The notes under the pieces were generated by a model. The model saw nothing but the letters and a program-made list of their open reading frames with translations, ran no database searches and was not told the DNA's origin. Source: an uncultured Clostridia bacterium (GTDB lineage Bacteria > Bacillota > Clostridia > Christensenellales > CAG-138). From it: 16,148 nucleotides of DNA. The stretch covers positions 1-16,148 of the forward strand of contig CALGGM010000119.1 of NCBI GenBank assembly GCA_937915925.1, read 5' to 3'. Below are positions 6,270-12,619 of this stretch, piece by piece. Every line of letters begins with the position of its first letter. The stretch's first letter is position 1. The position numbers and the translations under genes are program-made.

Positions 6270-6761
6270 TTACTGTCTGTCGATCGCGTAGTAGGTGAGA
6301 TCGCGCGGCTTGCCGAGGTATGTAAACTCCTGCGGGGAGAAGCGGGAGAAGGTCATGCCGCATTTTTCCATCACACGACGCGAGGCGTCGTTGCCGGTAA
6401 AGTACGACGCCGTGACGGTTTGCATGCCCTTTTCGTCAAACAAATATGTGAGAAAGCGTTTGACCGCCTCAGTCGCATAGCCCTTGCCCCAATGGGTTGA
6501 GCCGATCCCGTAGCCGATCTCGCACACGCCGTCGGTCTCGTCGAAATACAGAATGATCCCGATGAGCCGTCCGGTCGCTTTCAAGCGGATCGCAAAGAGA
6601 TCGTCCCGCCCGGGATAGCTTGAAAAATCGAAGGTGTCGAGCGATTCGGCGTAGCGGCAGACGAAGGTTTCGAGAACCTTCCTGTCGTGCGAAATGTTGT
6701 TGAAATAATCCTCTTTATCGGTCTCTCTGACCCGGTCGAGGATCAGCCGTTCCGTTTCCAT
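6270..6761 (-). CDS. GNAT family N-acetyltransferase (RimJ/RimL-like)
   Basis: Acetyl-CoA-dependent N-acetyltransferase of 163 residues in the RimJ/RimL-type branch. It opens with the typical METERLILDRVRETD. The acetyl-CoA pyrophosphate loop is HWGKGYATEA, preceded by the beta strand CEIGYGI and followed by the helix VKRFLTYLFDEKGM. N-DASRRVMEKCGM is the usual C-terminal core. The start at 6761 is preferred to the upstream in-frame ATG at 6809, which would overlap the Nudix gene; GGGAG lies just ahead of it. It is the last gene of the minus-strand operon, 19 bases after the Nudix stop. The substrate cannot be predicted: ribosomal protein, amino sugar or small amine are all possible. Confidence 0.9.
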   Translation of the reverse strand: METERLILDRVRETDKEDYFNNISHDRKVLETFVCRYAESLDTFDFSSYPGRDDLFAIRLKATGRLIGIILYFDETDGVCEIGYGIGSTHWGKGYATEAVKRFLTYLFDEKGMQTVTASYFTGNDASRRVMEKCGMTFSRFSPQEFTYLGKPRDLTYYAIDRQ

Positions 6762-6780
6762 ATCAAACTCCCTGTCCGTT

Positions 6781-7239
6781 TTACGGTATTTGCTCCAAGA
6801 GCTTTGCAACGACGTGTCGGGTCGGCGGCATGATCGAACGAAGATCGATCTCGTCGCGGGAGAAGAACCGAAGCTCCTCCATCTCGCCGTCGCGCGCGGT
6901 CGGTTCGCCGTGCCAGTTTCGGCAGACGTACACGATCTCGAAATTGGAGACCTCGTCGCCGTTCGGGTAGACGTAGTGCGCCTCCGGTCCAGAATTGACG
7001 CAGAAGAACGTGAGCTCGTCCGCGATCAGCCCCATCTCTTCAAACAGCTCCCGCTTTGCGCAGTCCTCGGCGCGCTCGTCGATCTCGCAAGCGCCGCCGG
7101 AATAGCCCCACATGTGATTGTCCGCGCGCTTCCCTAAAAGGATCCGCCCGCGTTCATCGATGCAGGCGACGCTTGCCGCGCACTGCATGAGCGTCCGACG
7201 CCCGACGAGCTTTCGCATTTCCGCAATATAGCCTGTCAT
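6781..7239 (-). CDS. Nudix hydrolase
   Basis: Hydrolase of nucleoside diphosphates linked to another moiety, 152 residues. The Nudix box is complete at residues 49-71: G49, E55, R63-E64-L65, E67-E68 and G70, in the order G-x5-E-x7-REL-x-EE-x-G, so the Mg-binding glutamates are present. The flanking sheet (VACIDERGRILLGKRAD) and the stretch VSNFEIVYVCRNW are typical of small MutT-like members. The frame is open further upstream but that part runs through the lipoprotein gene; the ATG at 7239 begins 5 bases after the lipoprotein stop. The Shine-Dalgarno (GAGTGACAG) is weak, so translational coupling is likely. An alternative start is Met at residue 8. The substrate is not predictable. Confidence 0.9.
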   Translation of the reverse strand: MTGYIAEMRKLVGRRTLMQCAASVACIDERGRILLGKRADNHMWGYSGGACEIDERAEDCAKRELFEEMGLIADELTFFCVNSGPEAHYVYPNGDEVSNFEIVYVCRNWHGEPTARDGEMEELRFFSRDEIDLRSIMPPTRHVVAKLLEQIP

Positions 7240-7244
7240 AGCTG

Positions 7245-7634
7245 TCACTCGATCGAGAACGTGAACGCGCCGTTCTCGCACCGTCCGTCCGTTTCCACGA
7301 TCACGTAGACCGTGCCGCCGCTCATAAGCGCAAGGCTGTCGTTTACAGTGTCGCCCGCGTCCACGGAGAACAACGCGGTCTTTCCGTCGCCGCAATCATA
7401 GGACACGGTCGCGCTGCCGGTTTCAAGCGTTCCGGTGTACTTCAGCGTATCGGACGCGTTTGCGCGCAGCGTGAAGACCATCGTGCCTTCGAATTGATAA
7501 AACTCCATAAAGGCGGAATCGTCGGTGTTGGAATGGACAAACAGCACCGCGTTATAGTGCGTCTGATACTTCGCGCAGCCGATGCAGCTCAGCGCAAGCA
7601 GCGCAATCAAAACGATCGAAACAAATCTTTTCAT
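7245..7634 (-). CDS. Small lipoprotein of unknown function
   Basis: A 129-residue exported protein. Residues 1-19 are a signal sequence (MKRFVSIVLIALLALSCIG) ending in Cys20, which would be lipidated; the lipobox is C-I-G-C, with Cys rather than the usual Leu at -3, so it is slightly atypical. The mature part is polar and beta-rich (alternating pattern in FMEFYQFEGTMVFTLRA and TLKYTGTLETGSATVSY), resembling a small surface sandwich domain. I do not recognise the family. AAAGGAA lies upstream of ATG 7634. It follows the four-Cys protein by 18 bases and precedes the Nudix gene by 5. Confidence 0.75.
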   Translation of the reverse strand: MKRFVSIVLIALLALSCIGCAKYQTHYNAVLFVHSNTDDSAFMEFYQFEGTMVFTLRANASDTLKYTGTLETGSATVSYDCGDGKTALFSVDAGDTVNDSLALMSGGTVYVIVETDGRCENGAFTFSIE

Positions 7635-7652
7635 GGAGGTTCCTTTCCCGGT

Positions 7653-7868
7653 TCAATGCACGAACGGCGCGCGATACGCCGCGTTGATCTCGGCGATCTC
7701 CCGTTCGCCGTCGATATAGGGCTGATAGATCGCGTCGATCCGTCCGCCGCCCAAGTTGTCGCAGCCGTTGCAGAACTCGCATTCCGCGCCGCACGCGCCG
7801 TACAGCGCCTCCCGCACGATCTGTTCGCGCTCCTCGCGCGTGGTGTCCTTGATCAGAATCGATTTCAT
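7653..7868 (-). CDS. Small four-cysteine protein of unknown function
   Basis: A 71-residue cytosolic protein, first in its operon. It begins MKSILIKDTTREEREQIV and carries four closely spaced cysteines, C26, C30, C33 and C36 (C-x3-C-x2-C-x2-C) within GACGAECEFCNGCDN, followed by three glycines and a conserved-looking tail IYQPYIDGEREIAEIN. The spacing suggests a metal or Fe-S site; it is far too short to be a radical SAM enzyme. The start is the second of two nearby ATGs: GGAGG (7876-7880) is 7 bases from ATG 7868 but only 1 base from ATG 7874. It resembles small uncharacterised proteins common in Clostridia, from memory only. A promoter lies 29 bases upstream. Confidence 0.75.
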   Translation of the reverse strand: MKSILIKDTTREEREQIVREALYGACGAECEFCNGCDNLGGGRIDAIYQPYIDGEREIAEINAAYRAPFVH

Positions 7869-7896
7869 CTTCATGCCTCCGTCTTGCTCTTGTTTG

Positions 7897-7925
7897 ATGA
7901 TACCACAGCCGCGCGGTTCTGTCAC
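7897..7925 (-). promoter_or_regulatory. Promoter of the minus-strand four-gene operon
   Basis: On the minus strand GTGACA (7925-7920), a 17-base spacer and TATCAT (7902-7897) preceded by TGG, i.e. an extended -10 box. It drives the four-Cys protein, lipoprotein, Nudix and GNAT genes. Confidence 0.7.
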
Positions 7926-8090
7926 GGATTTTATGGGAATCCCAAGACTCGGCAGGTTGAAAAGCGCTGCGGGATATGGTAACAGCGGCGGAAAGCGCTT
8001 GCTGACGCTGTTCCGGCAAACCGAAGGAACCGTGGAGCGGCTAAAGGCGTTTCCGTGGAGACCGACCGATCCGCAATCGTGATATGACAA
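7926..8090 (+). other. Unassigned stretch ahead of a plus-strand terminator
   Basis: The gene-free gap 7869-8269 holds the operon promoter, this segment, a plus-strand terminator and two repeat units. This segment has internal pairing potential (AACAGCG/CGCTGTT around 8000) and a direct repeat CCGTGGAG 22 bases apart. A 49-codon plus-strand frame begins at ATG 7934 and stops just before the terminator, but has no ribosome binding site. A small RNA, a decayed gene fragment or an untranslated remnant are all possible. Confidence 0.3.
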
Positions 8091-8125
8091 AGGAACCGCA
8101 ATGTGCGCGGTTCCTGTTTTTGTTT
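8091..8125 (+). terminator. Intrinsic terminator on the plus strand
   Basis: The arms AGGAACCGC (8091-8099) and GCGGTTCCT (8107-8115) form a perfect 9-bp stem with a 7-base loop, followed by GTTTTTGTTT. No recognised plus-strand gene precedes it within 2 kb, which makes its source transcript a question. Confidence 0.7.
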
Positions 8126-8139
8126 ATGCTTCCTTTGCG

Positions 8140-8176
8140 GAATTGTTACGCGGGCGGATGCGATCCGCCCCTACGG
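8140..8176 (+). repeat. Palindrome with CCCCTACGG flank (copy of 6041-6077)
   Basis: GGGCGGAT-GCG-ATCCGCCC (8152-8170) followed by CTACGG, with the upstream flank GAATTGTTACGC. It matches 6041-6077 at 36 of 37 positions. Confidence 0.85.
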
Positions 8177-8186
8177 GTAAAATTCG

Positions 8187-8240
8187 AGCTCCCCTGTGCA
8201 AGGGGCGCCGACACGCGAAGCGAGACGGAGGGGTTGTTTC
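8187..8240 (+). repeat. Two-hairpin element, copy 2
   Basis: CCCCT-GTGCA-AGGGG (8191-8205), linker CGCC, a second short foldback around CGCGAAGCG, then GACGGAGGGGTTG. It has the same layout as 6113-6160 and a similar first loop (TGTGCAAGGGG) to the inverted copy at 15058-15106. It lies just downstream of the pepT stop. Confidence 0.6.
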
Positions 8241-8269
8241 TCCTTCCGCTGTTGCGGAAAACTCCGTCC

Positions 8270-9490
8270 TTACCGCTCGCGGTAGATCGCGACGAGGTTC
8301 AGAAGCACGTTGACCGCAGCGTCCATGCCCTCGACGGTGATGTGCTCGTAGGGACCGTGGAACGCGTAGCCGCCGGTGCCGAGGTTCGGGCACGGAAGCC
8401 CCATGTACGAGAGCCTTGCGCCGTCCGTGCCGCCGCGGATCGGCTGTACCTTCGGCGTGACGCCCGCAAGCTCCATCGCCTTTTTCGCGTTGTCGATGAG
8501 GTGCATGCAGGGCTCGATCTTCTCCTTCATGTTGCGGTACTGGTCGCGGATCGAAAGCGTCACCGTGCCTGCGCCGTACTCCTCGTTGATCGCGTGCGCG
8601 ATCGTTTCGAGCGTCGCCTTGCGGATCTCGAAGCGTTCAAAGTCGTGATCGCGGATGATGTAGGAAAGCTTCGCCTCCTCCGTCGTGCCCGAAAGATCGG
8701 TGAGGTGCCAGAAGCCCTCGTAGCCCGCCGTATCGCGCGGGGTCTGTCCCTTCGGCAGCATACCGTTGATCTCGCACGCGACCAGCAGCGCGTTGATCAT
8801 CTTATCCTTCGCCTCGCCCGGATGGATGTTGAACCCGTGGATTTCAAATACCGCGCCCGCCGCGTTGAAGTTCTCATATTCGAGCTCGCTTTCCGCGCCG
8901 CCATCGCAGGTGTAAGCGAATTCCGCGTCGAACCGTGCGACGTCGAAATGATCCGCGCCGCTGCCGACCTCCTCGTCCGGCGTGAAGCAGACGGAGATCT
9001 GTCCGTGCGGAATGTGTTCGTTGATGAGGTGCTCGAGCATCGTCACGATCTCCGCAACGCCCGCCTTGTCGTCCGCGCCAAGAAGCGTCGTGCCGTCGGT
9101 CACGATCAGCGTGCGTCCCTTTAGCGACGACAGATGCGGAAACTGCGCAAGCTCGATCGTTCTGCCGCTTGTGCCCAGGCGCACGTCCTTGCCGTCGTAG
9201 TTTTCGATCAGACGCGGCTTCACGTTCTCGCCCGAGAAGTCCGGCGCGGTGTCCATGTGCGCGATAAAGCCGATCTTCGTTGCGTTTTCATAGCCCTCCG
9301 TTGCGGGAAGATGCGCGTATACATAGCACATCTCGTCGACCGCGGCGTCAGCAATGCCGATCGCCTGTAATTCCTTGACCAGCAGGTTTGCAAGGTCGAA
9401 CTGCCGCGCGGTGGTCGGGACCGTGGTGCTCTCCTCGTCGCTCGTCGTATGCACGACGACATAGTTCAATAACCGTTCGTATGCTTTCAT
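8270..9490 (-). CDS. pepT: Peptidase T (tripeptide aminopeptidase)
   Basis: Cytosolic di-zinc aminopeptidase of the M20 family that removes the N-terminal residue from tripeptides. It has 406 residues, the normal family length. Expected ligands are visible: H78 and D80 in IAHMDTAPDFSG, D140 in LGADDKAG, catalytic E173 and ligand E174 in FTPDEEVGSG, D196 in TCDGG, and a late His in GYAFHGPYEH. FEIHGFNIHPGEAK marks the lid domain and IRGGTDGARLS the substrate-binding region. The start at 9490 has GGAGGG 7 bases ahead; the longer in-frame start (9562) would lie inside yjbQ. It is the second gene of a yjbQ-pepT operon (16-base gap). A palindromic repeat cluster, not a canonical terminator, follows the stop. 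Confidence 0.96.
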   Translation of the reverse strand: MKAYERLLNYVVVHTTSDEESTTVPTTARQFDLANLLVKELQAIGIADAAVDEMCYVYAHLPATEGYENATKIGFIAHMDTAPDFSGENVKPRLIENYDGKDVRLGTSGRTIELAQFPHLSSLKGRTLIVTDGTTLLGADDKAGVAEIVTMLEHLINEHIPHGQISVCFTPDEEVGSGADHFDVARFDAEFAYTCDGGAESELEYENFNAAGAVFEIHGFNIHPGEAKDKMINALLVACEINGMLPKGQTPRDTAGYEGFWHLTDLSGTTEEAKLSYIIRDHDFERFEIRKATLETIAHAINEEYGAGTVTLSIRDQYRNMKEKIEPCMHLIDNAKKAMELAGVTPKVQPIRGGTDGARLSYMGLPCPNLGTGGYAFHGPYEHITVEGMDAAVNVLLNLVAIYRER

Positions 9491-9506
9491 CAAAATACCC
9501 TCCGCT

Positions 9507-9908
9507 TTATCCTCTGTTGCCGATGACCTTGACGGTGAACCGGCGCGAGCGCGGACCGTCAAACTCCGTGAAATATACCGCCTGCCACTTGCCGAGCACG
9601 AGCTCGCCGTCGTCGATCATGACCGTGACGCTGCTGCCGATGACGCTCGCCTTCAGGTGCGCCGCGCTGTTGCCCTCCGAGTGGCGGAACTCCGCGCGGT
9701 CGGGATAGGTCTTGTTCAGCGCGAGCAAGAGGTCGTTTTTGACGTCCGGATCGGTGTTTTCGTTGATCGTGACGCCCGCGGTCGTGTGTGGGCAGTACAC
9801 GGTCAGCATTCCGTCGAACACGCCGCTCTGTCTGCATGCGTCGCGCACTTCATCGGTGATGTCGATAAAGCCTTCCTTCGGGGTTTCCAAACGATATTCG
9901 TACAGCAT
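9507..9908 (-). CDS. yjbQ: YjbQ family protein (UPF0047, secondary thiamine-phosphate synthase type)
   Basis: A 133-residue single-domain cytosolic protein, the full family length. Signature blocks are CPHTTAGVTINENTDPDV (39-56), HSEGNSAAHLKASVIG (76-91) and LGKWQAVYFTEFDGPRSRR (104-122). The E. coli homologue shows weak thiamine-phosphate synthase activity, but the physiological role of the family is unsettled. The start is well placed, with GGGAGG ahead of ATG 9908. It is the first gene of an operon with pepT, under the promoter at 9935-9963; no functional link with peptide degradation is known. Confidence 0.95.
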   Translation of the reverse strand: MLYEYRLETPKEGFIDITDEVRDACRQSGVFDGMLTVYCPHTTAGVTINENTDPDVKNDLLLALNKTYPDRAEFRHSEGNSAAHLKASVIGSSVTVMIDDGELVLGKWQAVYFTEFDGPRSRRFTVKVIGNRG

Positions 9909-9934
9909 GGATCTGCCTCCCTTCCGTTTGTCTT

Positions 9935-9963
9935 ATTGTACCATTACGCATGCAAACTGGCAA
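9935..9963 (-). promoter_or_regulatory. Promoter of yjbQ-pepT
   Basis: Minus strand: TTGCCA (9963-9958), 17-base spacer, TACAAT (9940-9935) with an extended TGG just before it. The -35 box is only 5 bases from the terminator T run of the upstream gene, so the two transcription units are packed tightly. Confidence 0.75.
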
Positions 9964-9967
9964 GATT

Positions 9968-10001
9968 AAAAAAAGGGCTGTCGCGAATGGCGACAACCCT
10001 T
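9968..10001 (-). terminator. Intrinsic terminator of the zinc-ribbon gene
   Basis: Read on the minus strand, a 12-bp stem AAGGGTTGTCGC/GCGACAGCCCTT with loop CATTC is followed by seven T residues. One position is a G-U wobble on the minus strand but a C/A mismatch on the plus strand, which fixes the orientation. Confidence 0.9.
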
Positions 10002-10013
10002 AATGATTGATCT

Positions 10014-10490
10014 TTATCCAAGCACGCCGGTCAGCCACGGGAAGCACACGTCGCGCAGCCAGAGGAGAACGCCCTCGAGCGTGCCGCGGAGAATGCCCGT
10101 GATGATCAGCACCAAAAGGACCAGCACGCTTCCGAGGATCACGAGAAGCTTGCACCAGTAGGCGCGCGCAAAGTTTTTGCGGTTGACGTTCTTTCCCGCA
10201 AACGAGAAGACGATCAGCAATATGAATCCGACCACCGGGATCGCGAACAGCAGCCCATAGCCGAAATACGCCCACGGGCTTAACGGGCGGTTCTCCTCCG
10301 GGACCGCAGGTTCATTCGCCTGCGTCGGGACTTGCTTCGGCGCGGTCGGCTCCGCTTTCGGCGTCGGCTCGCTTACAACAGGCTCCGGGATCACGATCGG
10401 CTGCGGCGCGGTTTTTTTGATCTCCGTTCCGCATTCCGGACAGAACATCGCTTCGTTCGGCACTTCCCTGCCGCAGTTGCTGCAAAACAT
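10014..10490 (-). CDS. Zinc-ribbon membrane protein of unknown function
   Basis: A 158-residue protein. Residues 1-22 form a zinc ribbon (C3, C6, C17, C20; FCSNCG and FCPECG). A Pro/Glu/Thr-rich linker spans about 28-70 (repeated P-T-P/E-P patterns). Two hydrophobic segments follow, about 72-97 and 112-137, with an intervening basic loop (GKNVNRKNFARAYWCK). The ribbon would sit in the cytoplasm. Such zinc_ribbon_2 proteins are common in Clostridia and their role is unknown. GGAGG lies ahead of ATG 10490. It is monocistronic, between a perfect consensus promoter and a strong terminator, divergent from the fakAB operon. Confidence 0.85.
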   Translation of the reverse strand: MFCSNCGREVPNEAMFCPECGTEIKKTAPQPIVIPEPVVSEPTPKAEPTAPKQVPTQANEPAVPEENRPLSPWAYFGYGLLFAIPVVGFILLIVFSFAGKNVNRKNFARAYWCKLLVILGSVLVLLVLIITGILRGTLEGVLLWLRDVCFPWLTGVLG

Positions 10491-10527
10491 ATCGGTTCCT
10501 CCGTTTCATTATTGTGGGTCAGAATAT

Positions 10528-10556
10528 ATTATATGTCGGTTTCGGATTCCTGTCAA
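10528..10556 (-). promoter_or_regulatory. Perfect consensus sigma-A promoter of the zinc-ribbon gene
   Basis: Minus strand: TTGACA (10556-10551), exactly 17 bases, TATAAT (10533-10528). All twelve consensus bases are present, so this should be a strong constitutive promoter. Confidence 0.9.
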
Positions 10557-10630
10557 CCGAAGGAAATCGCGGATTCTCGCCGTATGCGGTGTGAAATTCA
10601 TATAAAATCTTTACAATCGTAAAGAAAGTG

Positions 10631-10659
10631 TTGAAACTTGTCGCAATAGATGCTAAAAT
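10631..10659 (+). promoter_or_regulatory. Promoter of the XRE-fakA-fakB-GNAT operon
   Basis: TTGAAA (10631-10636), 17-base spacer, TAAAAT (10654-10659) preceded by TGC (extended -10). A ~60-base leader follows, containing GCGGT/ACCGC pairing potential (10678-10700), which could be an operator or simply leader structure. Confidence 0.75.
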
Positions 10660-10724
10660 TAGTCTGTAATTTTTGGAGCGGTACAGTTGAGGGGAACCGC
10701 ATCTTCTTTGTTCAGGGGGATTTT

Positions 10725-10958
10725 ATGTTATCCGAATCGTGCAGGGTCTGTTATGACCGGCTGTGGGAGCTGCTCTCCAGCCGCAAGATGAAGAAAAAGG
10801 ATCTGCAGTTTCTTACCAATCTGAGCTCCGCGGTGATCGCGAAGCTCGGCAAGGATCTGCCCGTGCATCTGAATACGCTGATCAAGATCTGCAGCGCGCT
10901 GCAATGCTCGCTCAGTGACATCGTGGAGGTCAAGACGGCGCTCCCCGAACGGGTCTGA
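10725..10958 (+). CDS. Small XRE/Cro-type helix-turn-helix regulator
   Basis: A 77-residue protein that is nothing but a Cro/CI-like helix-turn-helix domain. The core is YDRLWELLSSRKMKKKDL (10-27), with the helix-turn-helix across DLQFLTNLSSAVIAKLGKD (26-44), followed by the usual third segment LNTLIKICSALQCSLSDIVE (49-68). No ligand or dimerisation domain is present. The start at 10725 has AGGGGGA 4 bases ahead; an earlier in-frame ATG at 10650 overlaps the -10 box and is excluded. The stop is 10 bases from the fakA start, so it is the first gene of the fakA-fakB-GNAT operon and may autoregulate it. Confidence 0.85.
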   Translation: MLSESCRVCYDRLWELLSSRKMKKKDLQFLTNLSSAVIAKLGKDLPVHLNTLIKICSALQCSLSDIVEVKTALPERV

Positions 10959-10968
10959 GGAGGCGGCT

Positions 10969-12615
10969 ATGCAGAACACGACATTGAGCGGCGCGCTGTA
11001 CGCCGGAATGCTTAGTAGCGGCGCGGATCATCTGGGCTGCTATCGCAAGGCGGTCAACGATCTGAACGTCTTTCCCATCCCCGACGGCGACACCGGCGAC
11101 AACATGCTCGCGACGGTGTACTCCGGCGCGGACGCGGCGGAGCGCGACGCGGGCGCGGACCTTGAAACGGTCGCAAGCAGCAGTGCGCACGGAATGCTCT
11201 TAGGCGCGCGCGGAAACTCGGGCGTGATCCTGTCGCGCATCTTCTCCGGCATCAACCGCGGTTTTCAGGGTGTGCGCGAGGCGGACGTCTCCGTGGTCTC
11301 GCATGCGATGGAATGCGGCGTGGAGGAAGCGTACCGCGCGGTTCCCGTGCCGGTCGAAGGCACGATCCTGACCGTTTTCTCCGACGGCGTGCGCTACGCG
11401 AACGAGCGGATCACGCCGGACTCGACGCTGAAAAGCTATTTTAACGATCTGCTCGGCGAGATGCAGCGATCGCTTGCGCGTACCCCGGAGCTTTTGCCGG
11501 TTCTGCGCGAAGCGGGCGTGGTCGATTCCGGCGGACAGGGGCTTATCTACATCTTTGAGGGCATGCGCCGCTCCTTAAACGGCGAAACCGTGGAGCGTGT
11601 CGAAGCGCACGCCGAGGCGAAGAAGGTCGATCTCGACGCGTTCCAGTCCGACAGCGTGCTCGAATACGGCTACTGCACCGAGTTTCTTCTGCGGCTGCAG
11701 AACGCGAAGGGCGATCCCGACGCGTTCGATCTGCCGGCATTCGTCGAATATCTCAACAGCGTCGGCAATTCCGTCGTGGCGTTCCGCGAGGGAACGATCG
11801 TGAAGGTGCATGTACACACGATGCGTCCGGGCGACGTCTTAAACCGCTGCCAGCGCTACGGCGAATTTTTGACGCTCAAGGTTGAAAACATGTCCCTGCA
11901 GCACAACGAGACCACGCTGCCCGAGGTGACCGTCACCGCGCCGAAGCCACGCAAGAAGACCGGCATCGTCGCCGTCGCCGCGGGCGAAGGCTTAAAAGAA
12001 ACGTTCCTCGATCTCGGCACGGACGTCGTAATCGACGGCGGGCAGAGCATGAACCCGAGCGCGTCCGACTTCTTGGACGCGTTCGACCGCACCAACGCGG
12101 ACACGGTCTTTGTCTTCCCGAACAACGGCAACGTGCTTCTGACCGCGAAGCAGGCGAAGGACCTCTATCCCGCTTCCGACATCCGCGTGCTGAACACGCA
12201 TTCGGTCGGCGAGGGCTACGCGGCGATCTCGATGATGGACGCCGACGCGTCCGATCCCGACGCGGTCGTGGAAGAACTGAACGAGATCATCCGCTCGGTC
12301 ACGACCGGCTTTGTGTCCCGCGCAAGCCGCAACGCCGAGAAGGACGGTCTGCATGTGCGCAAAGGCGATTTCATCGGCTTTATCGGCGACACGATCCATG
12401 TGGACGATCGCGACGCCGCCGACACCGCCATGGCGCTTGCGAAGGCGATGCATGCGGAGAACTGCGGCGTGCTGCTGCTGCTCGTGGGGTGCGACGCGCC
12501 CGCGCAGGAAGCGGACCAGCTCTTTGCCGCACTCACCAAGGCGTACCCCAGAACGGAGGTCATCCGCATCGACGGCGGACAGCCCGTTCATCAATATATC
12601 TTAGTAGGAGAGTAA
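10969..12615 (+). CDS. fakA: Fatty acid kinase ATP-binding subunit FakA (DAK2 domain)
   Basis: Kinase subunit that phosphorylates FakB-bound fatty acids to acyl-phosphate, feeding exogenous fatty acids into phospholipid synthesis (via PlsX/PlsY in Bacillota). It has 548 residues, the usual length. The N-terminal DAK2-like domain (about 1-200) carries NVFPIPDGDTGDNM (33-46), the Mg-ATP Asp cluster, and LGARGNSGVILSRIFSG, the second nucleotide-binding motif. A middle domain follows (YCTEFLLRLQN, VKVHVHTMRPGDVL). The C-terminal domain (GIVAVAAGEGL onward) resembles a DegV half, with PNNGNVLLTAKQA. The start at 10969 has GAGGAGG 5 bases ahead; an earlier ATG at 10915 is inside the regulator gene. 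The next gene, a DegV/FakB protein, begins 5 bases after the stop and its Shine-Dalgarno (AGGAG, 12606-12610) lies within fakA, so the two subunits are coupled. Confidence 0.94.
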   Translation: MQNTTLSGALYAGMLSSGADHLGCYRKAVNDLNVFPIPDGDTGDNMLATVYSGADAAERDAGADLETVASSSAHGMLLGARGNSGVILSRIFSGINRGFQGVREADVSVVSHAMECGVEEAYRAVPVPVEGTILTVFSDGVRYANERITPDSTLKSYFNDLLGEMQRSLARTPELLPVLREAGVVDSGGQGLIYIFEGMRRSLNGETVERVEAHAEAKKVDLDAFQSDSVLEYGYCTEFLLRLQNAKGDPDAFDLPAFVEYLNSVGNSVVAFREGTIVKVHVHTMRPGDVLNRCQRYGEFLTLKVENMSLQHNETTLPEVTVTAPKPRKKTGIVAVAAGEGLKETFLDLGTDVVIDGGQSMNPSASDFLDAFDRTNADTVFVFPNNGNVLLTAKQAKDLYPASDIRVLNTHSVGEGYAAISMMDADASDPDAVVEELNEIIRSVTTGFVSRASRNAEKDGLHVRKGDFIGFIGDTIHVDDRDAADTAMALAKAMHAENCGVLLLLVGCDAPAQEADQLFAALTKAYPRTEVIRIDGGQPVHQYILVGE

Positions 12616-12619
12616 TACC

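Noticed and set aside
7934..8082. 49-codon plus-strand gene ending before a terminator
   Set aside because: No ribosome binding site, no recognisable motif, and it starts over the promoter of the opposite operon; kept only as a possible RNA.
8084..9124. 346-codon plus-strand frame
   Set aside because: Antisense shadow of pepT, starting in a terminator; composition is Arg/Val/Asp-rich without motifs.
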